DNA of 58,996 nucleotides from Lachnospiraceae bacterium (GTDB lineage: Bacteria > Bacillota > Clostridia > Lachnospirales > Lachnospiraceae), in NCBI GenBank assembly GCA_910575445.1, contig CAJTFW010000015.1:1-58996 (forward strand), written 5' to 3'. The position numbers were made by a program, and so were the translations under genes. Positions 1 to 7,935 of this stretch are shown here, in pieces (the first letter of the stretch is position 1; every line of letters starts with the position of its first letter). A model generated the notes under the pieces. The model saw only the letters and a list, made by a program, of their open reading frames with translations, was not told the origin of the DNA and did not search any database.

Positions 1-47
<47 letters not shown>

Positions 48-57
48 AGTTTGTTCC

Positions 58-116
<59 letters not shown>

Positions 117-180
117 AAAGCTGTTCTCAAAAATCTTATTTCAAAGAATTTTCGAAGACTCTCTCGCAGTCAGCTTGATT

Positions 181-209
181 ATAATAGCACCACTGCCAAG
201 AAATGTCAA
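181..209 (-). promoter_or_regulatory. rRNA operon promoter
   Basis: Minus strand: -35 TTGACA (209-204), 17-bp spacer, -10 TATTAT (186-181) overlapping a TATAAT two bases further on. This is a near-consensus sigma-A promoter about 130 bp upstream of the 16S start, as expected for an rRNA operon. Confidence 0.8.
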
Positions 210-241
210 CACCTTTTTTCTATTTTTTTAAATTAATTTTT

Positions 242-829
242 TTATATCTTTGCCAAGAGCAAAACCCCCATTAATAACAGAAGATTATGTTGATACAGAT
301 ATCCTAGTAAAACCCCTTGTTGTACAGTCTCATATAAGGTATCCCCTATGGGAGTAAGACTAAACACCGGAAGAAGCAAAAGGAAAATCCAGACAAGCAA
401 AAGCTGCTGTACCACTCCTATCCCGGCACCAAAGAGCCGGTTGGCAAAACTAAGCACCGGCACTTTTACTAACACCTGTAAGAACATTATCGCAATTTGA
501 AATGCAAGTCTTACTACAATATAAGTCACTACAAATGCCAAAACCCGCGCTACAAAAAACTGTACATAATGCTCCGCCTCTCCTTCTAGGCCAGTCAGAA
601 CCAAAATCATATACAATTCACTCTCTGGCCCGGCCAATTTCTCAATCGGCAGCAAATCTGGCAAAATCCCTTCGATAAACTGAGCCACATATGGATAGGA
701 AATATAGACAATGAAAAGCGTCGCTATGGAAGCCAATAGCGACAGCCCTTTTTTTACAAATCCTTTGTGGTATCCATCTACCATCCCAAATCCCAAAAAC
801 AAAACGCAAAGTAAGTCTCCTATATTCAT
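242..829 (-). CDS. CvpA family membrane protein
   Basis: The 195-residue protein has about four hydrophobic segments (roughly residues 5-18, 26-50, 90-118 and 133-160) and the early DGYHKGF turn typical of the CvpA family. That family is linked to colicin V production and envelope functions, with no agreed biochemical role. The start has AAGGAG 8 nt upstream. It follows the DUF5711 gene by 12 bp, so the two are probably co-transcribed, and it is the last gene before the rRNA promoter. No clear terminator is seen at its 3' end. Confidence 0.8.
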   Translation of the reverse strand: MNIGDLLCVLFLGFGMVDGYHKGFVKKGLSLLASIATLFIVYISYPYVAQFIEGILPDLLPIEKLAGPESELYMILVLTGLEGEAEHYVQFFVARVLAFVVTYIVVRLAFQIAIMFLQVLVKVPVLSFANRLFGAGIGVVQQLLLVWIFLLLLPVFSLTPIGDTLYETVQQGVLLGYLYQHNLLLLMGVLLLAKI

Positions 830-843
830 TCAAAGCTCTCCTT

Positions 844-2031
844 CTATCTTAAGTGTATTTGGTCTGTTCTTGATGCATGCATAACAATATAGTAGCTTTT
901 TCCTGACATCGTATATAAGTTGGATATAGATTCTTCAAAATCCGTCTCAAAGAACACCTTTCCCCGGCTGCTTAACATCATACAGGAAAACTCATTATAG
1001 ATTAAAATATTTTCCCCGGAAAATTTTAAGGTGCGGTAATCCAGGTCAAATTCTGTCTCGAACACCAGTTTGCCATCTGTGTCGTAGACTTGAAGCGCAT
1101 GAGCCAGTTCTTTTCCTTCTACCACCAATCCTATCCTGTCACGAGAATAAAATACACTGCGAATCTCACGCTCCATAGGTATTGTTGCCACAGGCTCTGG
1201 TATCTGCATCCCTTCATAGATTAACAGCTGGCTGCTTCCCACCGCAAAACAGTGTGTTTCATCAAGATACTGTACACATGGCATCACTTCTCTGGAGATA
1301 ACGGCAGATGAAACCAGATGGTCTTCATAGTTCTCTCCTACAGAGTCAAAGTTGTAAAAAGCCAGACAGGTATTGACCACTCCGCCTTGTACCTGTAGAA
1401 GTGTCACGGCTAACTTGGTTGCATCTGCGCTGATAGACATCTTAAGAGGGTACCCTACATCTTGCAGCTCAAATTTAGAATCCACCAGTTCTTCTCCACT
1501 TTTATTATAGAGATATAACCGCATCACATCGCCATCTTCCAAAAGGGCGGCTAGGACTCCCTGGGCAGAGACTACTACCTGCCGAATCGGAAGCCTTGTC
1601 GTAAGTGTGCTCTGAAGCCCTGACTCATCAAATATCATCGCCTGTGTTCCATTCTCATCTGCCAGTGCCACACTGCCCTGGCAGACATCAACCATCGGAT
1701 TTTGCATATTGTAGGTCTCACTCCAGACCAGCTTATTATTGGTGTCTACACAAGAAATTCCATCTTTACTGTATTTGAGCACATAGTTTAGAAATTCTGT
1801 ATACTGTGTAGTCATGGTATCTACGCGGTCAAAGCTTCTGACCACCTCATAGCCTTCATACGTACGATGCTGCAGCGCAATCTGAAGTCCTAGTATACAC
1901 AATACTGCCGCAGTAAGCACACCAATCCCAATACACAGGTTACGCAGCCTGTGCATACGGAGATTTTTCCGAAAGATATCCATATCTGTATCTGTACTTG
2001 TATTCTGCTGTTTCCAAATCTGTATACTCAT
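844..2031 (-). CDS. DUF5711 family membrane-anchored protein
   Basis: The 395-residue protein has a short cytoplasmic N-terminus, one membrane segment at about 31-53 and a long extracellular part made of repeated beta-strand blades (for example YTEFLNYVLKYSKDGISCVD, then SWEYN/DSGL-type strands), consistent with a WD/PQQ-like propeller. It resembles the Lachnospiraceae DUF5711 family, whose function is unknown. It sits between the LysM protein (30 bp upstream) and cvpA (12 bp downstream), which suggests an envelope operon. The ATG at 2031 follows GGAAGAAG. Confidence 0.75.
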   Translation of the reverse strand: MSIQIWKQQNTSTDTDMDIFRKNLRMHRLRNLCIGIGVLTAAVLCILGLQIALQHRTYEGYEVVRSFDRVDTMTTQYTEFLNYVLKYSKDGISCVDTNNKLVWSETYNMQNPMVDVCQGSVALADENGTQAMIFDESGLQSTLTTRLPIRQVVVSAQGVLAALLEDGDVMRLYLYNKSGEELVDSKFELQDVGYPLKMSISADATKLAVTLLQVQGGVVNTCLAFYNFDSVGENYEDHLVSSAVISREVMPCVQYLDETHCFAVGSSQLLIYEGMQIPEPVATIPMEREIRSVFYSRDRIGLVVEGKELAHALQVYDTDGKLVFETEFDLDYRTLKFSGENILIYNEFSCMMLSSRGKVFFETDFEESISNLYTMSGKSYYIVMHASRTDQIHLR

Positions 2032-2061
2032 GGTCTTCTTCCATTTCCAAGGATAGCGCTA

Positions 2062-3333
2062 TCAGGGGAGTAAGATAACATCTCCCACATAGATAACATC
2101 ACCGTCATCTAATCCATTTAATTCGCAGATATTGCGCACCATATCATCTGTGCCATATCTTGCTCTGCTAATCTCAAGAAGTGTATCTCCTTTTTTTACT
2201 TCATAGCGCTGTGGTTCCTCTGTAGCCTCTTTGGGCGGTTCTTCTGGCTCTTGTGCTTCTTGTGAAGGCTCTTCTGCTTCTGGTGCTTCTTCTGGTGGCT
2301 TAGGCGCCTCTACGGGTGGTTCTTCTGGCTTGTCCACCATCTCTTCAGATGTAGGTGCCTGTGTGGCGTCTCCTTCTGGCGCCTGCACAGTATCTTCTTC
2401 TGGCTTGTCCGTAGATTCTTCGGAAGAAGGCGTATCTGGTTTGGCTGCTTCCTGATTTTCCTGCAGAGCTGCTTCTTCTATCGAGGCTGGCTCTTTTGCT
2501 CCTTCTGCGGGTGCCGCCACCGCCAACTCTTCTGGTGTCTCTTCTTCCCCAAGACTTTCGGATATCTGGTGAATCGCACTCTCCATATTGGACATTCTAT
2601 CATAATTATTGACCAGTGTAATACCAATTACCAGAATCACCATCACTAAAAACATACAAGAAGTATATAGAAAAGCCATTGTCTTTTTCTGTGTATTCCG
2701 TTCTTGTTTTTCCTGCATGGTATTGCGAAATCTAGCCGCCGCCCGGTCTTTTAGGACACTTTCTGGTTCGATGCCCACACCGCCTCTTTTCTGGCTCATA
2801 TATGCCTGCATCTTGTCATTTTTCTCATAATACAGGTAATAACCACTAAGAGGAGCAAGTCCACTATCTGTGCGCAGATAGAAAATCTCCTCTCTATCCA
2901 ACACATCAGTCTGAAAAAAAGTACAAGCATTTCCTGAAAAATTGCGCAAATGGATATTTCTAAGCTCCTCTGTCAGTACCGGAGGAAATCCGGGATTTGC
3001 CATATACCAGCCAACCACTTCCTGCCCTTCAAACCAAGTCTGAATCTCTTTAAAAATATCCCTCCAGTGTTCATGACTAAACCAGTTTTTGACTTCTTGT
3101 CCCATGTCCACTTCCACAGCGCCTTTGATATAGATTCCATATGACGCTTCTACTTTTCCTACCAGAACGGCTGTCTTGATGCAGGTCAGATTTCCTTCTG
3201 CCAACTGATGCAGATAAGTATATACGTAATCTTCAATAAACACTCTGAGCCCTACACCTGGTTCTCCAATCTGACGTACATTTTTCGGAAGCTTCCTTCC
3301 CTCATTCGCATCTTTTCGCTCTAACAGTTCCAT
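2062..3333 (-). CDS. JAB/MPN-like domain, TM and LysM protein
   Basis: The order of domains is: an N-terminal cytoplasmic domain (about 1-185) reminiscent of the JAB/MPN fold; a membrane helix at about 220-240; a Pro/Glu/Ala-rich linker of roughly 110 residues; and a C-terminal LysM (YEVKKGDTLLEISRARYG...). The segment VVGWYMANPGFPP aligns with the JAMM signature GWYHSHPGF, but both metal-binding histidines are replaced (M and N), so peptidase activity is unlikely. The ATG at 3333 is chosen because GGAGG lies 12 nt upstream; the alternative TTG at 3345 abuts the GGAGG. LysM would bind peptidoglycan outside the membrane. The JAB assignment is my inference from motif spacing. Confidence 0.7.
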   Translation of the reverse strand: MELLERKDANEGRKLPKNVRQIGEPGVGLRVFIEDYVYTYLHQLAEGNLTCIKTAVLVGKVEASYGIYIKGAVEVDMGQEVKNWFSHEHWRDIFKEIQTWFEGQEVVGWYMANPGFPPVLTEELRNIHLRNFSGNACTFFQTDVLDREEIFYLRTDSGLAPLSGYYLYYEKNDKMQAYMSQKRGGVGIEPESVLKDRAAARFRNTMQEKQERNTQKKTMAFLYTSCMFLVMVILVIGITLVNNYDRMSNMESAIHQISESLGEEETPEELAVAAPAEGAKEPASIEEAALQENQEAAKPDTPSSEESTDKPEEDTVQAPEGDATQAPTSEEMVDKPEEPPVEAPKPPEEAPEAEEPSQEAQEPEEPPKEATEEPQRYEVKKGDTLLEISRARYGTDDMVRNICELNGLDDGDVIYVGDVILLP

Positions 3334-3434
3334 CGTTCTTATCAACCTCCGTTCTGGCTACATCGTAGCACAGAAAAGACGGATGTTTTGACGAAACACG
3401 TAAGAAAGTCTTTGCTTCTTATCGACAAATTCAA

Positions 3435-4889
3435 TCAATTCAGATATTTGGAAGGATTGACCTGTGAACCGTTGATTAAAATCTCAAAATGCACATGCGG
3501 TCCCGTACTTCTTCCCGTATTACCACTTAGAGCAATTCTTTCATTTTGGTCTACTTTCTGTCCTGTTGACACTAAAATCTTGCTTAGATGCGCGTAGCGG
3601 GTCTGTCTGCCATCTGGATGATTTAAGGTGACACAATATCCATAGCCACTTGACCACCCCGCACTGGCCACTGTACCGCCGCAGGAGGCTCGAACAGCCG
3701 TTCCTGTTGGCACTGCCCAGTCAATGCCCTTGTGCATCCGTCCCCAACGCATCTTAAAGGTAGAAGTCAAGGTACCACCGGTAATCGGCTTGACATAGGT
3801 AGGTGGCGTCTGTGTTCCTTTCTCAATAATCTCCGGCACTGGCTCCACAGTCACATTCTCTGCGATAATCTCCCTGCCTGTCTCGGTCTGATTTTTCAGT
3901 GTACTTAGGACGGTTACTTCGTGATGTCCCGGCGATGCTTCTTGTCGCACCACTTTCTCTGTGGTATACCAGCTGTCATTTTCAATATATTGTGTCTCAG
4001 CCATAAAATCTTCTTCATAAGTAGACTGCACCGAAGAAGCAATCGAAAGTTCTGGCTCTGGCACACTGATGATAATCTCATCTCCAATCTGAAGTGTGGT
4101 ATCTCTGGTAATCCCCGGATTGAGCGCTAACACTTCATCTACATAATATCCTCGGCTGTTGGCAATCACAGACAGCGTATCTCCTGGCTGTACCTCATAG
4201 GTCTGATTTTTCTCTTTTTCCTTCGTTACGGACTCAATCGCTTCTGGCAGCGCTGTCAGCTGACTGGCATCTATGTATGCTTCTGCAATCTCTACCTTTT
4301 CAAAAAAATCCAGCGCCTTTAGACCATCGCCTTCTGGAATCTCCCCTTTGGGCGTCACCTGAATTGTAAATGCATTCAGTTCCCGGCTGGTATCGGAGAT
4401 AATCTCCACCTGAAACATTCCATCCGGGTCATAGGGTGCAAGCGCTGCCAGCAGAAGCTCTTTGACTTCTTGCATCGAGGCAAGATTCACTGTAAATTCA
4501 TTGACTTTTACCAGATAATATTTCTGTTTTGCAGTCTTTACTTTTTCTTTTAACAAATCATAAATCACATCCTGAAGCTCTTGCTGTGCCAAGGTTGAGC
4601 CCACCAGCTTATCCACCTGTTCAAAATCACAGTCTACATTTGCAAGAACCAGGCCGCTGGTCTCCCGCGAGATACGAGCTCTGGCATCCAAAAATGCCTG
4701 TGTCACCACAGAAGGCTCTGACACTGCACCAATTACTTCACCATCTAAGAGCACCTCACAGTAAGTTGTCTCCAACCCATAGGTACTCCCCAAAATCGGA
4801 ACAAAACACAACAGCACCACACAGCATCCCATCGCTGTCATGGCATATCTTAATCTGAAACTTTTCCCAAATAAGTTTTTTTTCTGCAT
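3435..4889 (-). CDS. M23 family peptidoglycan endopeptidase, LysM-G5
   Basis: The 484-residue exported protein has an N-terminal membrane anchor or signal (about 10-35), a long spacer, a LysM (YEVQPGDTLSVIANSRGYY, about 230-275), a G5-like region (STLKNQTETGREI...) and a C-terminal M23 domain. The metal ligands HKGID and HVHFEI are intact, together with the GNTGRSTGPH loop, so it should be an active Zn-dependent murein endopeptidase acting outside the cell. The start codon lies inside the 3' end of the flavin reductase gene (40-nt overlap), next to an A-rich tract. Confidence 0.9.
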   Translation of the reverse strand: MQKKNLFGKSFRLRYAMTAMGCCVVLLCFVPILGSTYGLETTYCEVLLDGEVIGAVSEPSVVTQAFLDARARISRETSGLVLANVDCDFEQVDKLVGSTLAQQELQDVIYDLLKEKVKTAKQKYYLVKVNEFTVNLASMQEVKELLLAALAPYDPDGMFQVEIISDTSRELNAFTIQVTPKGEIPEGDGLKALDFFEKVEIAEAYIDASQLTALPEAIESVTKEKEKNQTYEVQPGDTLSVIANSRGYYVDEVLALNPGITRDTTLQIGDEIIISVPEPELSIASSVQSTYEEDFMAETQYIENDSWYTTEKVVRQEASPGHHEVTVLSTLKNQTETGREIIAENVTVEPVPEIIEKGTQTPPTYVKPITGGTLTSTFKMRWGRMHKGIDWAVPTGTAVRASCGGTVASAGWSSGYGYCVTLNHPDGRQTRYAHLSKILVSTGQKVDQNERIALSGNTGRSTGPHVHFEILINGSQVNPSKYLN

Positions 4890-5479
4890 GAATTTTTTTT
4901 CTTCTTTCCTTTGCCACCAGGTTTGCGGACCGAGTAGCCAAAGCTTCCAATCTTCTTTCCAAGCTCAAAATATTCTCCATGAGAATAGGTAATCAGTCCT
5001 GCTTGGTTTAAAGCAAACTTTCCACTCTTATCCATATACCGGTCTTCGACTGTCACATGGACCACTTCTGCCAGAAACAAATCATGACTGCCAAGAGACT
5101 TTATCTCTGTCACTTTGCACTCGATGTTCACTGGGCTCTCTAAAATCCCCGGCGCCTTTACTTTTGCAGAGGGAAGCTCTGTCAAATGCATCTCTTTAAA
5201 TTTATCTACCGTTTTTCCTGAACGGACTCCGCAGAAATCCAGAGCGAACACCAGTTCTTTTGTTGCCAGATTGATGACAAACTCCTTTGTCTCTTTTAAA
5301 ATCTCATAGGAATATCGCTCTTTTCGCACAGAAATTGACACCATTGCCGGAGACGAACAGACGGTTCCGGCCCATGCCACGGTGATAATATTGGCTTTCT
5401 CTTTTGGTCTCTGACAGCTTACCATCACTGCTGGAAGCGGATAGAGCATATTCCCTGGCTTAAAACTCTGCTTTGCCAT
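4850..5479 (-). CDS. flavin reductase family protein (FMN-binding)
   Basis: About 210 residues from the ATG at 5479, which has GGAGG 12 nt upstream; in-frame sequence before it has no ribosome binding site. The fold is the flavin-reductase/flavoredoxin split-barrel: GNMLYPLPAVMVSC, then ITVAWAGTVCSSPAMVSISV and the RYSYEI..TKEFVINLAT motif. Family members bind FMN and pass electrons from NAD(P)H or act as flavoredoxins. The lysine-rich tail (GKGKKKKN...) is encoded in an A-rich stretch that overlaps the M23 gene, so the exact C-terminus may vary. Confidence 0.85.
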   Translation of the reverse strand: MAKQSFKPGNMLYPLPAVMVSCQRPKEKANIITVAWAGTVCSSPAMVSISVRKERYSYEILKETKEFVINLATKELVFALDFCGVRSGKTVDKFKEMHLTELPSAKVKAPGILESPVNIECKVTEIKSLGSHDLFLAEVVHVTVEDRYMDKSGKFALNQAGLITYSHGEYFELGKKIGSFGYSVRKPGGKGKKKKNSCRKKTYLGKVSD

Positions 5480-5618
5480 CGATACTATGGTCCTCCAAAA
5501 TAAAATAGAAAAAGCAGCCGCCATGTGCCAGGCACCGGCATTTGCTTTTTCCATTTTACGCATATTCCTTTCATTTGACAAGGTAAAATTCAGGAAATTT
5601 CATATTTTAAACCAAAAT

Positions 5619-5900
5619 TCAAGAAGCATACTCCTTTAAAATCTGTTCCAGAGCTGTACTGCTGCTGGTATGACAGCGCACAACATCGATATTTTTTCGT
5701 TTCGCTTCATCGACGGCAGTCTTTACCATCTTATGAGAGACCGTATTGGTAAACAGGATAAATAAATCTGGTGTCCCCACTTGCTTATCAAGACTGGCAG
5801 ACATCTGCGTAAAGACCTTTGCTTTACACTGATACTCTTTACAAATCTTCTGATATTTACAAGCCATTCGGTCATGTCCCCCAATAATTACCACGCTCAT
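5619..5900 (-). CDS. DUF2325 family protein
   Basis: The 93-residue protein starts SVVIIGGHDRM and contains two cysteines near the start (ACKYQKICKEYQCK) and a Rossmann-like pattern (PDLFILFTNTVSHKM...). It matches DUF2325, a small Clostridia family often found near iron and redox genes; the function is unknown. AGGAGG precedes the ATG. A 40-bp palindrome overlaps the promoter immediately upstream, so the gene is probably repressed. Its arms resemble a site at the feo promoter. Confidence 0.8.
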   Translation of the reverse strand: MSVVIIGGHDRMACKYQKICKEYQCKAKVFTQMSASLDKQVGTPDLFILFTNTVSHKMVKTAVDEAKRKNIDVVRCHTSSSTALEQILKEYAS

Positions 5901-5912
5901 CCTAGCACCTCC

Positions 5913-5978
5913 TATAAGTTAGTTATGACTAATTAGTTATCACTAACTTATAATAACAGACTTTTCCACAAATAGCAA
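5913..5978 (-). promoter_or_regulatory. DUF2325 promoter with palindromic operator
   Basis: Minus strand: -35 TTGCTA (5978-5973), 17-bp spacer, -10 TATTAT (5955-5950). From 5952 to 5913 there is a near-perfect 40-bp inverted repeat centred on AATT, built of two half-sites, TTAGTTATGACTAA and TTAGTTATCACTAA, flanked by TATAAG/CTTATA. It overlaps the -10 and the likely start site, which fits a repressor operator. The half-sites resemble DtxR-type sites; the regulator is not identified here. Confidence 0.75.
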
Positions 5979-6014
5979 CCTTATATTTAAAAAAATTTCA
6001 ATTATGTCAATTCA

Positions 6015-6959
6015 CTAGGCTTCCAGACCATATGCAACTAGTGAATCTCCCTTCTTTACCGCAAGTCCTCCCGTATAATAAAATACTTTTCCATCCCCTT
6101 CGGCATAAAACTCCTGTACTTTATTTCCAAATATATCTCCCAGATAACCTAATCGTTGTCCTTTTGCCACAGTATCATTTTCTCGGATGCTTGGATACCA
6201 CAGACCGTCTTTCTCACTTTCCAGATACACGGTATGTTCATAGACTCTTGGCTCATAGGTTACTTCTGCTTCTTCTGATTTATACATATTCAGATGTCTA
6301 AGCAACAGATAAATATTTCTTTTATGCCCGACAATCCACTCCTCCTTGCAAAAAGCACCATATCCCCGTTCCAGAAGGAGTCCTGGAATATTGCAATAAT
6401 TAGCTGCATAGCTGTATTGCCCTTTTGTCGCCTCTGATGCAATCAGATAAGGAACATCCAGTGCTTTGGCTGCCTTTAAGGACTCTTTTGTCACGTTTTC
6501 TGCTTTTGGATAGAACAGGCACGGCGTCAACCGCTCATGCACACTTCCTCCATGTAAATCCAGCAGAAAATCGGTCCCCGGAAATATCTCTTTTATAAAC
6601 CAGTCTGCCAGTTTCTCACCTGTCGTTCCATCTGGTTTCCCTGGATAATCAGCATTGAGATTAAAGCCATCCTCTGGCAGTGTCCGAAAGTGCTGCTTCC
6701 AAAAACCGCTGCTGTTGACACAATGCATCAAAATCAGATTCCCCTTTAATTTTTCGGCAAGAATCTCCTGAGCTACCTGTATTACAGCTGGCGTCCCATT
6801 ATATTCGCCAGCATGAATCTGGGCTGTGACAAGCAAAGTCTTCCCTGAATATGCTCCGCAGATTAACGTCGTTGGAATCTCATAGTCTTCCATATTAGGT
6901 TTTAAGATAACCTGACGTTTCTCTTTGGGTTTTAGCTCTTGTCCGCATATCTTCCACAT
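6015..6959 (-). CDS. succinylglutamate desuccinylase/aspartoacylase-like (M14) protein
   Basis: About 314 residues from the ATG at 6959 (AGGAG 7 nt upstream; the ATG at 6965 is too close). It has the AstE/AspA zinc-carboxypeptidase pattern: TAQIHAGEYNGTPA (zinc His and Glu), NLNADYPG, DLHGGSVHE (third ligand) and the LLERGYG glutamate region. The C-terminal beta domain (GDIFGNKVQEF...GDSLVAYG) resembles a lipoyl-like barrel. Family members hydrolyse N-acyl amino acids or related amides; the substrate is unknown. It lies 11 bp after the LysR gene and may be the last gene of the riboswitch-led locus. Confidence 0.85.
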   Translation of the reverse strand: MWKICGQELKPKEKRQVILKPNMEDYEIPTTLICGAYSGKTLLVTAQIHAGEYNGTPAVIQVAQEILAEKLKGNLILMHCVNSSGFWKQHFRTLPEDGFNLNADYPGKPDGTTGEKLADWFIKEIFPGTDFLLDLHGGSVHERLTPCLFYPKAENVTKESLKAAKALDVPYLIASEATKGQYSYAANYCNIPGLLLERGYGAFCKEEWIVGHKRNIYLLLRHLNMYKSEEAEVTYEPRVYEHTVYLESEKDGLWYPSIRENDTVAKGQRLGYLGDIFGNKVQEFYAEGDGKVFYYTGGLAVKKGDSLVAYGLEA

Positions 6960-6970
6960 ACTCATTCTCC

Positions 6971-7894
6971 TTAATTGTCCATCTTAGCGTCGATATATGT
7001 TTTTACATACTCTGTAAAACGTGTTATTTCCTGGCAGAGGTCATCTCTTTGCCTCTTGACATAGCCCAAAGTAATGCTCTTTTCTGTCCCCCGAATAGTA
7101 ATCCCGCGAAGGGAATCATATCCGATTCTCTTAGGATGCATCCCACAGCTGATACTACACAGCTCAGTCTCAGAGACAATCTGTGCCACCATCTGTCTGC
7201 TGCTAGTCAGTATCACTTGATTGCGCCGCCTGTGATACTGATAGTCTTCATTACCCTGTAAAAACTGGATACTTAATGTATCCTGCTCATCCTGCATCTG
7301 AATGTACTGAAGCTTTCTAAGCTCCTTCATCGTCACAAAAGAAGCGCGATACAGAGGGCTTTGGGGACCCACAAAGAGAAGTGGGCCCATCCTGCCAAGC
7401 TCTGTAAATTCCAGATGCCGGTGTTTTAACATTTGACGAAAAGCTGTCATTTGTTTCTTGTCCACATACACAAAGCCAATCTCTGCAGTATGTCTGTGCA
7501 CCATCTGAAAGATTTCTTCCATACTGCACTCCGTATACTGCACATGCATGCCAAGTTTTAGTTCCTCCACATAGAATCGTTCAAACAAATATGCAAGCTC
7601 ATCGTTGGAATTGGCTGCAATACACAGTGCACGCACATCGCCGCCTTCTTGCACATTCTGTATCTTTCCTGCTTCCACTAAAACCCGGCAAGCATACTCA
7701 TATACCTTTCTGCCGGCTTGTGTCACCTCTATTCCTCTTGATTTTCGTCTTAGAAGCTCTAACTGAAGCTCTGCTTCTAATGTCTTAATCGTCTTGCTGA
7801 TATGAGGCTGAGAAGTATAGAGGATTTCTGCCGCCTTTTTAAAGCTGCCATTGTCCACACTGACCACAAAATACTGTAACTGTTTTAAATCCAT
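6971..7894 (-). CDS. LysR family transcriptional regulator
   Basis: The 307-residue protein begins MDLKQLQYFVVSVDNGSFKK with a LysR winged helix (helix-turn-helix about 18-37, TSQPHISKTIKTLEAEL), followed by a linker helix and a periplasmic-binding-like effector domain. A ribosome binding site (GGAGAG) precedes the ATG. It lies 41 bp after the PBP1 lipoprotein gene and directly before the M14 gene, so it may control the M14 gene or the transporter. Its position at the end of an operon, rather than divergent to its target, is less common for LysR genes. Confidence 0.9.
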   Translation of the reverse strand: MDLKQLQYFVVSVDNGSFKKAAEILYTSQPHISKTIKTLEAELQLELLRRKSRGIEVTQAGRKVYEYACRVLVEAGKIQNVQEGGDVRALCIAANSNDELAYLFERFYVEELKLGMHVQYTECSMEEIFQMVHRHTAEIGFVYVDKKQMTAFRQMLKHRHLEFTELGRMGPLLFVGPQSPLYRASFVTMKELRKLQYIQMQDEQDTLSIQFLQGNEDYQYHRRRNQVILTSSRQMVAQIVSETELCSISCGMHPKRIGYDSLRGITIRGTEKSITLGYVKRQRDDLCQEITRFTEYVKTYIDAKMDN

Positions 7895-7935
7895 ATCTTC
7901 TCTCCTCTTAGTGATGCGTCAGCAAACAGCGCACA

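Noticed and set aside
2231-2455. Ser/Gly-rich plus-strand ORF
   Set aside because: It is the antisense reading of the Pro/Glu-rich linker of the LysM protein; no ribosome binding site.
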